A stretch of DNA of 10,577 bases from an uncultured Erysipelotrichaceae bacterium (GCA_947573745.1 CANPGX010000025.1:1-10577); one strand, 5' to 3'; shown: positions 1-6,305, numbered from the stretch's first letter. Notes: generated from the letters alone by a model not told the origin. A program made the numbers and translations.

Positions 1-1033
1 CCTGGTAAAACCATTTGATCATTGGCGAGAAAACCAATCCTAAAAAGAAAGATAATAATGATATTTCACTTCTTTGATAAAGAATTAAAGGAATGGTGGC
101 TAAATAAAGGTAATAACGTTGATATTTAGACGAATGGCTCACAATGATAAAAAAAGTCATCACAAAAGAAAATAAAAAAGAGACATTATAAAAAATATAA
201 GGGTTATACAATATAAACCCTAAAAAAACAATGCTCAGTGATTCCAGTGGTGAAAGACGTTCCTTCGTTATAAACGTGAGTAATTTCATAAAATAAGCAC
301 GCATAAAAGAAACCATTAATGGTAAAGACATCACATAATAGCCTACTATTAAAAGAATGATCACTTGGTGATACTTTATGCGATTCAATAATTTTTCTAG
401 TAAAGCTATCAAAAGCTGAATATGCAAACCAGATAAAGCAAAAAGATGAACAAGAGATAGTTGACCAAGTTGATCATAAACATCTCGAATATCATCTTCT
501 TTGATACCTAATAAAAACAAAGAAGAGTATGGTCTAATCCACTCATTTTGCGACTGAATCCGATGATACAACCAATGATAGAGTGAAAAATGCTCTTCTT
601 TGACAGTATAGTTTTCTAATGTTCCTTGATGGAAGATACCTGATCCATAAGCATAATGTTTGTAATCAAAAGCATTAAAATTACTGGCTGACATCATTTC
701 CTTTTCAATCAATGTTCCACATACAATATCTCCTGCTTTCAAATCTTGATACTGATGATCAAGACGAATATATTGATGGTGATATCTTAATAAAAGTTTA
801 TCTTCCTCTTCCATAACAATCTCACCCTCAATTTCTTGAAGCGGACCTAGGTAAGGATGACGAACGCACAAACTTAATCCTATAGCCAAAGCACTCAGTA
901 ATAAAGTCTTTTTCACACCCAATCGTTTCATACTAAAACATACCAATGCTAAAAATACAAACAAAAAGGCTGGTTGAATCCAGCGCGTCAGCACACATGT
1001 ACCACAAAGTAAAGATAAAAGAAAGATAAACAT
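1..1033 (-). CDS. comEC: ComEC competence DNA-uptake channel, N-terminal part (cut by window edge)
   Basis: ComEC is the membrane channel that carries single-stranded DNA into the cell during natural transformation. I read 344 codons without a stop before the window edge. Residues 1-60 are hydrophobic with two membrane segments. Residues about 65-145 form the soluble N-terminal (OB-like, DUF4131) region and end in FNAFDYKHYAYGSGI, close to the family's usual FDYKRYL signature. Residues 195-205 (VHLFALSGLHI) match the diagnostic HLLAISGLHV motif of the Competence domain; SFMRAYFM (242-249) and LYNPYIFYNVSFLFSF (275-290) are also family-like. The C-terminal part, including any metallo-beta-lactamase domain, lies outside the window. 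The ATG at 1031-1033 has a CAGGGAG ribosome binding site five bases upstream and overlaps the end of comEA by 46 nt. It is the last visible gene of the ruvA-ruvB-comEA-comEC unit. Whether the cell is actually competent cannot be told from this. Confidence 0.93.
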   Translation of the reverse strand, partial: MFIFLLSLLCGTCVLTRWIQPAFLFVFLALVCFSMKRLGVKKTLLLSALAIGLSLCVRHPYLGPLQEIEGEIVMEEEDKLLLRYHHQYIRLDHQYQDLKAGDIVCGTLIEKEMMSASNFNAFDYKHYAYGSGIFHQGTLENYTVKEEHFSLYHWLYHRIQSQNEWIRPYSSLFLLGIKEDDIRDVYDQLGQLSLVHLFALSGLHIQLLIALLEKLLNRIKYHQVIILLIVGYYVMSLPLMVSFMRAYFMKLLTFITKERLSPLESLSIVFLGFILYNPYIFYNVSFLFSFVMTFFIIVSHSSKYQRYYLYLATIPLILYQRSEISLLSFFLGLVFSPMIKWFYQ

Positions 1034-1500
1034 AAAAACTCCCTGAACTTAAGATATTTTTTTAAACCAATTCCTTTAATGTTCATTAAATCCTCGATAG
1101 TCTTAAAGGGTTGTTCCTGGCGATAAGATAAAATAGCGTCAGCAGTGGCTGGTCCGATCCCTTTGATTTGCAACAACGCTTCTTTAGAGGCATGATTCAG
1201 TGAAATTTGTGCATTCATAGATGGGATGTAAAGTGTAGACTCGTCTTCTAAAACAAGATTCTCATCAAAACCTTGAAGATTTGCCAAAGGTGTTAAATGC
1301 ACTTTCTCTAATAATGCTTTTAATGTAAATTCATTTTCTAATGTGACTTCTTCTTCCAATACTTCCCCAGCTAAATAAATGTGAATAATTTTGGCAGATG
1401 TATTTTCCTCAATTTTTTGCTTTGATGGATTAAAGGACATAAAAAGCGCTCCTATACATAGGAACGCTAAAGCGAGAGATTGAATTCTTCTTATCTTCAT
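988..1500 (-). CDS. comEA: ComEA competence DNA receptor
   Basis: ComEA is a membrane-anchored protein that binds incoming double-stranded DNA and passes it to ComEC. The 170-residue product has an N-terminal membrane anchor (about 8-24) and an SLBB-type domain (about 38-95, including IIHIYLAGEV). A C-terminal double helix-hairpin-helix DNA-binding domain follows (about 99-155), with ISLNHASKEALLQIKGIGPA and the second hairpin MNIKGIGLKKY. The usual INLNTA entry is ISLNHA here. The last 15 or so residues (CLSFFYLYFVVHVC) are hydrophobic and unlike the usual end of the family; they are encoded where the frame overlaps the comEC start by 46 nt. The ATG at 1498-1500 comes one base after the ruvB stop and has only a weak AAAAAG ribosome site, which points to translational coupling with ruvB. 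Confidence 0.94.
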   Translation of the reverse strand: MKIRRIQSLALAFLCIGALFMSFNPSKQKIEENTSAKIIHIYLAGEVLEEEVTLENEFTLKALLEKVHLTPLANLQGFDENLVLEDESTLYIPSMNAQISLNHASKEALLQIKGIGPATADAILSYRQEQPFKTIEDLMNIKGIGLKKYLKFREFLCLSFFYLYFVVHVC

Positions 1501-1501
1501 A

Positions 1502-2506
1502 TTAACTTTTTGGTAAATCTAAAGGGATATTTAAATGACGATACGCTTCTTCCGTAGCAATTCTTCCTCGAGCAGTACGCTTAATCAGCCCAACCTGTAA
1601 TAAATAAGGTTCATAAACATCCTCTAAAGTCATCGGTTCTTCACCAATAGAAGCTGCCAAAGCTTCTAAGCCAACAGGTCCCCCTTTAAAGCGATGGATA
1701 ATCCCCAATAAATATTTATGATCCACATCATCTAAACCTAAATGATCCACTTTTAACCGGGATAATGCTTCATGTGTTCTTTCCAACGTGATCGTTTGAT
1801 CACCATTGAATTGTGCAAAATCTCTAACTCGACGAAACAAACGATTGGCAATACGCGGTGTCCCACGAGAACGCCTTGCCAGTTCTTGTTTGGCCTCCAT
1901 TTCCATATCAATACCAAAAACTCTACTTGTTCTATCAACAATTTTAGAAAGATCTTTTTGGTCATAATACTCTAATTTAGAAATAATACCAAAACGATCT
2001 CGCAATGGTGAAGATAGATCACCAGCACGTGTTGTCGCTCCTACAAGGGTAAAAGGTGGTAGATCAATACGTACTGAACGAGTAGAAGCCTCTTTCCCTA
2101 TAACAACATCCACACAAAAATCTTCCATAGCTGGATAAAGGATTTCTTCAACAACTTTACTTAAACGGTGAATTTCATCAATAAAAAGAACATCGCCTGG
2201 TTCTAATGATGTTAATATAGCGACTAAATCCCCCGTTTTTTCAATACTAGGTCCTGTCGTCACCTTAATATGCGTTTGCATTTCGTTAGCGATAATATTA
2301 GCCATGGTTGTCTTTCCCAAACCTGGTGGCCCATATAATAAAACATGGTCCAAAGCCTCATTTCTCAATTTAGCGGCACCCACAAAAACTCTTAAATTTT
2401 GTTTGATATCCTCTTGTCCAATATACTCATCAAATGATAAGGGACGTAATGAATTTTCCTCATCATCACTACGACTTGCATCTAATATACCTTCTATACG
2501 CTCCAT
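1502..2506 (-). CDS. ruvB: RuvB Holliday junction branch-migration ATPase
   Basis: RuvB is the hexameric AAA+ motor that, with RuvA, drives branch migration of Holliday junctions during recombinational repair. The 334-residue protein has the normal family length. Visible motifs are Walker A GPPGLGKTT (59-67), Walker B LFIDEIHRL (107-115), sensor 1 GATTRAG (156-162), the arginine-finger segment SPLRDRFG (166-173) and sensor 2 RGTPRIANRL (214-223). The C-terminal winged helix includes GGPVGLEALAASIGEE (275-290) and YLLQVGLIKRTARGR (301-315). The start is supported by the opening before RPLSFDEYIGQ, typical of RuvB, and by a GGGGG ribosome site six bases upstream that overlaps the ruvA stop. It lies 10 nt after ruvA and one base before comEA. 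Nothing is missing from the active site. Confidence 0.98.
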   Translation of the reverse strand: MERIEGILDASRSDDEENSLRPLSFDEYIGQEDIKQNLRVFVGAAKLRNEALDHVLLYGPPGLGKTTMANIIANEMQTHIKVTTGPSIEKTGDLVAILTSLEPGDVLFIDEIHRLSKVVEEILYPAMEDFCVDVVIGKEASTRSVRIDLPPFTLVGATTRAGDLSSPLRDRFGIISKLEYYDQKDLSKIVDRTSRVFGIDMEMEAKQELARRSRGTPRIANRLFRRVRDFAQFNGDQTITLERTHEALSRLKVDHLGLDDVDHKYLLGIIHRFKGGPVGLEALAASIGEEPMTLEDVYEPYLLQVGLIKRTARGRIATEEAYRHLNIPLDLPKS

Positions 2507-2516
2507 ATTCGACCCC

Positions 2517-3077
2517 CTATTTTACTAATAAACCTAATGCTTTTTTCACATAACTATTAGTATCCAAAGATTGATTGGCTAAACTTTTCATCACACGTTG
2601 AATTTCTGATGCCTTATAACCTAATGCTTTCAAAACTTCAACAGCTTCCTCATAATGGACATCTACTGTATCATACATCACTTGTGCCACTAATTTTCCC
2701 TTAAGATCCAATATGATCTGACTAGCAGCTTTAGGCCCAATACCCGGTATCTTCTTTAAAAAAGTAATATTTCCTTGTTCAATGGCAGAGATGATATGAT
2801 CTACATCATTGGTTGCAAGAATCCCTAATGCCGTCTTGGCTCCAATTCCTTTAACCATGATCAGTTTCAAAAACAAAGCTTTTTCTTCTTTAGTCTTAAA
2901 ACCAAATAAAGTCAATGCATCTTCACGTACTTGTTGATAAATATACACCATCAACGTCTCATCTATTTTAAAATTATAAGGATTCGAAACAAAAATATGA
3001 TATCCGATACCTGAATGATCTAATACAATATGATCTTGTCCTATCGCCACAACGATTCCTTGAATATAGCTATACAT
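2517..3077 (-). CDS. ruvA: RuvA Holliday junction-binding protein
   Basis: RuvA forms the tetramer that clamps four-way DNA junctions and recruits RuvB. From this start it has 186 residues. It opens with MYSYIQGIVVAIGQDHIVLD, the typical N-terminal OB fold. The middle domain carries helix-hairpin-helix motifs, VKGIGAKTALGIL and IPGIGPKAASQIILDLK. A short C-terminal domain III (EAVEVLKALGYKASEIQR onward) binds RuvB. An upstream TTG at 3101 is in frame, but it sits at the predicted transcription start of the promoter at 3106-3114. The ATG at 3075-3077 has AGGGAG six bases upstream and restores the usual family start, so I use it. It is the first gene of the ruvAB-comEA-comEC unit. I saw no LexA box of the Firmicutes CGAAC-N4-GTTCG type upstream. 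Confidence 0.96.
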   Translation of the reverse strand: MYSYIQGIVVAIGQDHIVLDHSGIGYHIFVSNPYNFKIDETLMVYIYQQVREDALTLFGFKTKEEKALFLKLIMVKGIGAKTALGILATNDVDHIISAIEQGNITFLKKIPGIGPKAASQIILDLKGKLVAQVMYDTVDVHYEEAVEVLKALGYKASEIQRVMKSLANQSLDTNSYVKKALGLLVK

Positions 3078-3083
3078 CGTCTT

Positions 3084-3089
3084 CTCCCT
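3084..3089 (-). promoter_or_regulatory. Ribosome binding site that decides the ruvA start
   Basis: AGGGAG on the minus strand, six bases before the ATG at 3077. The longer frame from the TTG at 3101 contains this site within its coding sequence and has no room for a leader of its own after the promoter. Confidence 0.75.
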
Positions 3090-3105
3090 TTTCTTCCACA
3101 ATACT

Positions 3106-3114
3106 ATTATAACA
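3106..3114 (-). promoter_or_regulatory. Extended -10 promoter for ruvA-ruvB-comEA-comEC
   Basis: The minus strand reads TGTTATAAT: a perfect TATAAT preceded by the TGn extension. I find no good -35 at 16-18 bases upstream, which fits an extended -10 promoter. Transcription would start near 3099, giving a leader of about 20 nt before the ruvA ATG. The preceding C26 hydrolase gene has no visible terminator, so read-through into ruvA is also likely. Confidence 0.7.
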
Positions 3115-3151
3115 GGTTATTCTTCTGTTTTGGTCTCAAATTCATTGCATT

Positions 3152-3862
3152 TTAATTTCTTGAAAGCCCCGTGACAAACCCATCAAAAATACCTTGCATA
3201 GTAGCATCTTCTTTGGCCATCATCTCGGGATGGAATTGTACTGCATAGATCGCTTCCGTTTTATGTTGAATAGCTTCAACAATACCATCATTAGATTGTG
3301 CAACAACATTAAATGTATCTGCGATACGATGACAAGATTGATGGTGAAAACTATTCACAAACGCTCTCTTGCCCAAAATAGGATATAAAAAAGAATGCTC
3401 CTCTATATTGATCCAGTGACTAGCACCATCAGATGCCTCACTTTGACTATGCTTAAAGGCACCTTCTTTAAGAGAATTATCCTGATAAAGTGTCCCCCCA
3501 TAATAGACATTGATCATCTGAATACCACGACAAATACCTAAAGTCGGTTTATGGTAAACATCCCTTGCCTTTAATAAAAGATGCTCATATCGATCTCTAG
3601 CCATATAGGTTGTCTGAAGTAACGGATGTGGGTCTTCATGATAATAAACAGGATTGACATCACAACCGCCAATCAATAAAAAACCATCTACTAATGACAT
3701 CTGTTGCATAATAACTTCTTCATCTTCGCTCATCGCAAGAATAATAGGAATACCCCCCGCTTTTAAAATAGCGTCAATATATTCTCTAGGTACTGAAAAA
3801 CGCATATATTTGCCTTCTTCTATAAAATAACTATTTGATAAACCTATAATAGGTCGATGCAT
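3152..3862 (-). CDS. Class-I glutamine amidotransferase-like hydrolase (peptidase C26 / gamma-glutamyl-GABA hydrolase type)
   Basis: The product belongs to the class-I glutamine amidotransferase-like peptidase C26 group, which includes PuuD-type gamma-glutamyl-GABA hydrolases acting on gamma-glutamyl amides in the cytoplasm. From the chosen start it has 236 residues. It shows the early LIGGCDVNP loop (64-72), the nucleophile elbow TLGICRGIQ with Cys111, the NSFHHQ segment (170-175) and the catalytic AVQFHPE, giving His211 and Glu213. The triad is complete. The true substrate cannot be told from sequence, and no polyamine or putrescine genes are nearby. An ATG at 3886 is in frame, but the strong GGAGGAG ribosome site at 3870-3876 lies inside that longer version and sits seven bases before the ATG at 3862. 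It lies between obgE and ruvA and appears to be a single-gene unit with its own promoter, possibly reading into ruvA. Confidence 0.9.
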   Translation of the reverse strand: MHRPIIGLSNSYFIEEGKYMRFSVPREYIDAILKAGGIPIILAMSEDEEVIMQQMSLVDGFLLIGGCDVNPVYYHEDPHPLLQTTYMARDRYEHLLLKARDVYHKPTLGICRGIQMINVYYGGTLYQDNSLKEGAFKHSQSEASDGASHWINIEEHSFLYPILGKRAFVNSFHHQSCHRIADTFNVVAQSNDGIVEAIQHKTEAIYAVQFHPEMMAKEDATMQGIFDGFVTGLSRN

Positions 3863-3869
3863 AAAAAAT

Positions 3870-3876
3870 CTCCTCC
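3870..3876 (-). promoter_or_regulatory. Ribosome binding site that decides the C26 hydrolase start
   Basis: GGAGGAG on the minus strand, seven bases before the ATG at 3860-3862. An in-frame ATG at 3886 has no comparable site and lies almost at the predicted transcription start. Confidence 0.8.
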
Positions 3877-3891
3877 CATTTATCATATGCT

Positions 3892-3900
3892 ATTATAACA
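3892..3900 (-). promoter_or_regulatory. Extended -10 promoter for the C26 hydrolase gene
   Basis: The minus strand reads TGTTATAAT (TGn plus a perfect TATAAT). A poor -35 candidate TTTTGT lies 17 bases upstream at 3915-3920. The stretch TGTTATAATAG is identical to that of the ruvA promoter at 3104-3114. It lies directly downstream of the obgE terminator, which supports an independent transcript. Confidence 0.7.
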
Positions 3901-3934
3901 TGATTTATCTAAAAACAAAACACATCCTAAAGAT

Positions 3935-3956
3935 AAAAAAGGCCTTATCAAGGCCT
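3935..3956 (-). terminator. Rho-independent terminator after obgE
   Basis: On the minus strand AGGCCTT-GAT-AAGGCCT forms a 7-bp stem (or 6 bp with a 5-nt loop) followed by a run of T. The first two stem bases are the AG of the obgE TAG stop codon (3955-3957). It closes the rplU-prp-rpmA-obgE region before the C26 hydrolase promoter. Confidence 0.85.
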
Positions 3957-5238
3957 AATCCATAAAATCAAATTCAAAATCTAAAATACGTATCGTATCT
4001 CCATCTTTTACCCCAGCAATACGTAAAGCATCATCTAAACCAAGATTTCTCATCTTAATCGCAAAACGTTTAAAGGCATCATCATTCTGTAAAGGTGTCA
4101 TCTGCACAATCCGCTCAATCTTTTGCCCGCTGACAACCCAAACACCTTGTTCTTCTTGATGAATATCAAATCCAACTTCGTCTTCATCTTCATATGTATA
4201 TAAAATACCTTCATCCTCTACTTCTTCTAATGGGAAAACATCCGTTTGCTCCAAAAGATCCGCGATACAATATAAAGCACGATCTAATCCTTCATGTGTA
4301 ATAGCACTCATTGGAAAAATAGGAATATCTTCTTCTAATTTCTCTTGAAAAACTTTTAAATTTTCCCATGCACCGTCTAAATCCATCTTATTTGCAATGA
4401 TAATCGTTGGTCTTTCCAATAAACGATACTGATATTGCGAGAGTTCATGATTGATCGTCACATAATCTTCATAAGGATCTCTTCCTTCACTACCAGACAT
4501 GTCAACAACATGAACAATAACACGACAACGCTCAATATGTCTTAAAAACTGATGTCCTAATCCTTTTCCCTGACTTGCTCCTTCGATGAGCCCTGGAAGA
4601 TCAGCCATGACAAAAGAACGTTGATCCGGTGTCTGTACCACACCTAAATTAGGCACAATCGTCGTAAAATGATAATCTGCAATTTCAGGTCTTGCTCGAG
4701 AAACAACAGATAATAAGGTCGATTTTCCCACTGATGGAAAACCTACCAACCCCACATCTGCTAACAGTTTTAACTCACATAGGATATTAAATTCTTCTCC
4801 CGGTTCTCCACGTTCACAAATAGTAGGTGCTGGATTGCGACTGGTTGCAAAACGTGCATTACCACGACCACCACGTCCTCCTTTAGCGATGACAGCTTTT
4901 TGACCATCATGACTCAAATCAGCCATTAAACGGTGTGTTTCCTCTTCATAAACAACAGTTCCTACAGGCACCCTAATCACAAAATCTTGTGCATTAGCAC
5001 CACTCATTTTCTTTGCCATACCATTTTGTCCAGATTTAGCTTTATATTCACGATGATATCTTAAATCAAGCAATGTGGATAAAGAAGATGTTGCTTCAAA
5101 AATAATACTTCCACCTTTGCCACCATCACCACCAGAAGGCCCACCTTTAGGAACATGTGCTTCTCTACGAAAAGCTACCGTGCCATCACCGCCTTTACCA
5201 GCTTTAACATAAAGTTTGGTCTTATCGATAAACTGCAT
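3955..5238 (-). CDS. obgE: Obg/CgtA GTPase
   Basis: Obg is an essential P-loop GTPase that associates with the large ribosomal subunit and takes part in 50S maturation and stress signalling. From the chosen start it has 427 residues. The glycine-rich Obg fold covers about 1-156 (KAGKGGDGTVAFRREAHVPK near the start). The G domain follows with G1 GFPSVGKST (166-174), switch I FTTI (191-194), G3 DLPGL (213-217), G4 NKMD (283-286) and G5 SAI (311-313). A C-terminal OCT domain occupies about 345-427 and ends in an acidic tail. An ATG two codons upstream (5244) is only one base from the AGGAG site, while the ATG at 5236-5238 is seven bases from it and gives the usual MQFIDKTKLYVKAG opening. The gene follows rpmA after a hairpin with a U-tract; spo0B, which lies between them in Bacillus subtilis, is absent. 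Confidence 0.97.
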   Translation of the reverse strand: MQFIDKTKLYVKAGKGGDGTVAFRREAHVPKGGPSGGDGGKGGSIIFEATSSLSTLLDLRYHREYKAKSGQNGMAKKMSGANAQDFVIRVPVGTVVYEEETHRLMADLSHDGQKAVIAKGGRGGRGNARFATSRNPAPTICERGEPGEEFNILCELKLLADVGLVGFPSVGKSTLLSVVSRARPEIADYHFTTIVPNLGVVQTPDQRSFVMADLPGLIEGASQGKGLGHQFLRHIERCRVIVHVVDMSGSEGRDPYEDYVTINHELSQYQYRLLERPTIIIANKMDLDGAWENLKVFQEKLEEDIPIFPMSAITHEGLDRALYCIADLLEQTDVFPLEEVEDEGILYTYEDEDEVGFDIHQEEQGVWVVSGQKIERIVQMTPLQNDDAFKRFAIKMRNLGLDDALRIAGVKDGDTIRILDFEFDFMD

Positions 5239-5245
5239 GTCCATT

Positions 5246-5250
5246 CTCCT
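5246..5250 (-). promoter_or_regulatory. Ribosome binding site that decides the obgE start
   Basis: AGGAG on the minus strand is one base from the first in-frame ATG (5244) and seven bases from the second (5238). The spacing favours the second. Confidence 0.75.
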
Positions 5251-5256
5251 TTCTTC

Positions 5257-5282
5257 AAAAAAAAATCCCTCAAGAGGGATTT
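5257..5282 (-). terminator. Terminator or attenuator between rpmA and obgE
   Basis: On the minus strand AAATCCCT-CTTG-AGGGATTT forms an 8-bp stem (5263-5282), followed directly by nine T. The first two stem bases are the AA of the rpmA TAA stop codon (5281-5283). I see no convincing promoter between this hairpin and obgE, so partial read-through, or a promoter inside the rpmA region, must supply obgE. Confidence 0.8.
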
Positions 5283-5568
5283 ATTGTGCTACTGGATAAA
5301 CAGAAACCTTTGTCTTTTTCTTTCCAAGTCTCTCGTATTTTACGATACCATCAATTTTAGCAAAAAGTGTATCATCGCCACCTCTACCAACATTTGTACC
5401 TGGATGAATCTTAGTTCCTCTTTGTCTATAAATAATTGAACCGCCAGTACAGAACTGTCCATCTGATAATTTTGCACCTAAACGTTTAGATTCTGAATCA
5501 CGACCATTTTTTGTAGAACCTACACCTTTTTTAGAAGCGAAAAATTGTAAATTTAACTTGAACATCAT
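5281..5568 (-). CDS. rpmA: Large-subunit ribosomal protein L27 with Prp-cleaved N-terminus
   Basis: L27 sits near the peptidyl-transferase centre of the 50S subunit. The 95-residue product begins MMFKLNLQFFASKKGVGS. The LNLQFF-ASKKG extension is the Firmicutes form that the protease Prp removes after the second Phe, here after residue 10, exposing the mature ASKKG end. The body (TKNGRDSESKRLG, GGSIIYRQRGTKIHPG, NVGRGGDDTLFAKIDG) is standard. The GGAGG ribosome site lies inside the 3' end of the upstream prp gene, and prp stops four bases before the rpmA ATG. The protease and its substrate are therefore made from one message. A second ATG follows directly at 5565; the first is at normal distance from the ribosome site. 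Confidence 0.98.
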   Translation of the reverse strand: MMFKLNLQFFASKKGVGSTKNGRDSESKRLGAKLSDGQFCTGGSIIYRQRGTKIHPGTNVGRGGDDTLFAKIDGIVKYERLGKKKTKVSVYPVAQ

Positions 5569-5572
5569 TGTC

Positions 5573-5890
5573 TTACACCTCCGTTATTTTAACTTTAATA
5601 TATTCTTGATATGTTTCTTCAATTGATTGTAATGAAATCACAAGTGTCTCTAGTATCACTTGAATATCATGTTCATCTTTCAATACTCTTACAGTTGCTT
5701 TTCCCTCATCCATATCAAATTGTACTTGATCTTTAAATCCGTGTTCAATTAAAGAATTAAAACCACCTAAAGTCACTGCACTGACACCAGCACATACGAT
5801 ATCTTTCCCATGTTCATCATATAATGCATGTCCCATGACCGAAAGATAAACAATTTGATGATGATTTCTTTTGACCTGTACTTTAATCAT
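5573..5890 (-). CDS. prp: Prp cysteine protease that trims L27 (YsxB family)
   Basis: Prp is the cysteine protease that cleaves the N-terminal extension of ribosomal protein L27 in Firmicutes. The 105-residue product shows the conserved GHALYDEHGKDIVCAGVSA block with His21 and Cys33, corresponding to the catalytic pair of the family. It lies between rplU and rpmA as expected. Its ATG comes two bases after the rplU stop. The region in front (GATCAATGCTTAATT) holds no purine-rich ribosome site, so translation probably depends on ribosomes finishing rplU, which would keep the enzyme scarcer than the two ribosomal proteins. The 3' end carries the ribosome site of rpmA. Confidence 0.95.
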   Translation of the reverse strand: MIKVQVKRNHHQIVYLSVMGHALYDEHGKDIVCAGVSAVTLGGFNSLIEHGFKDQVQFDMDEGKATVRVLKDEHDIQVILETLVISLQSIEETYQEYIKVKITEV

Positions 5891-5892
5891 AA

Positions 5893-6201
5893 TTAAGCAT
5901 TGATCGTTTCAATCACTAATTTTGTATATGGTTGTCTATGTCCTTGTTTTTTGTGGTAATGTTTCTTTGGTTCATATTTGAAAATAATGACTTTCTTTTC
6001 TTTGCCATGCTTTTCAACTTTTGCATTCACTGTAGCACCTTCAACATAAGGTGTTCCTAATTTGCTTTCTTCACCACCAACGAATAATACTTTATCAAAA
6101 GTATATTCACTACCTTCTTCAACATCTAACTTTTCTACAAAAATCGTATCCCCAGCTTCAACTCTTAATTGTTTTCCGCCAGTTTCAATAATTGCGTACA
6201 T
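5893..6201 (-). CDS. rplU: Large-subunit ribosomal protein L21
   Basis: L21 binds 23S rRNA in the 50S subunit. The 102-residue product begins MYAIIETGGKQLRVEAGD and contains the hallmark KKVIIFKYEPKKHYHKKQG followed by HRQPYTKLVIETI; length and motifs are normal. The ATG at 6199-6201 has an AGGAGGTG ribosome site (centred near 6211). A structured leader of about 85 nt and a good promoter lie upstream, so this is the first gene of the rplU-prp-rpmA message. It is likely controlled through that leader, probably by L21 or another ribosomal protein. Confidence 0.98.
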   Translation of the reverse strand: MYAIIETGGKQLRVEAGDTIFVEKLDVEEGSEYTFDKVLFVGGEESKLGTPYVEGATVNAKVEKHGKEKKVIIFKYEPKKHYHKKQGHRQPYTKLVIETINA

Positions 6202-6215
6202 TTAAAGCACCTCCT

Positions 6216-6300
6216 AAATTTATTTTCTCTAAGACTCGCCAACCAAGGCAGCTAAGCTTTAAAACCTTTTATGCGCGGTTGTAGCTAGAGGTCTACAACA
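6216..6300 (-). ncRNA. Probable ribosomal protein L21 leader
   Basis: Between the promoter and the ribosome binding site of rplU the minus strand has a GC-richer structured stretch. Its 5' end forms a perfect 7-bp stem, GTTGTAG (6293-6299) with CTACAAC (6278-6284), around an 8-nt loop. Then come the single-stranded-looking CCGCGC and AAAAGGTTTTAAAGC. A second, imperfect stem pairs CTGCC with GGCGAG around TTGGTT, with one bulged base (about 6234-6251). Position directly ahead of rplU in a Firmicute fits the known L21 leader family (autoregulatory element); I have not scored it against the model. It could act by hiding the ribosome site. Confidence 0.75.
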
Positions 6301-6305
6301 TGGTT

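Noticed and set aside
1753..1975. Short open frames on both strands inside ruvB
   Set aside because: They overlap a fully conserved RuvB reading frame, have no ribosome sites and give low-complexity sequence.
2304..2528. Plus-strand open frame antisense to the start of ruvB
   Set aside because: It is the mirror of the conserved Walker A region and has no promoter or ribosome site.
3078..3150. LexA (SOS) box upstream of ruvA
   Set aside because: ruvAB is SOS-controlled in many bacteria, so I looked for CGAAC-N4-GTTCG; nothing close was found here.
3194..3388. Plus-strand open frame antisense to the C26 hydrolase
   Set aside because: No family resemblance and no translation signals; it covers the catalytic His-Glu coding region of the real gene.
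3863..3886. Longer start for the C26 hydrolase at the ATG at 3886
   Set aside because: The strong ribosome site lies inside this extension, and the codon sits almost at the predicted transcription start.
5155..5439. Plus-strand open frame spanning the obgE/rpmA junction
   Set aside because: It runs through the rpmA terminator and is antisense to two conserved genes.
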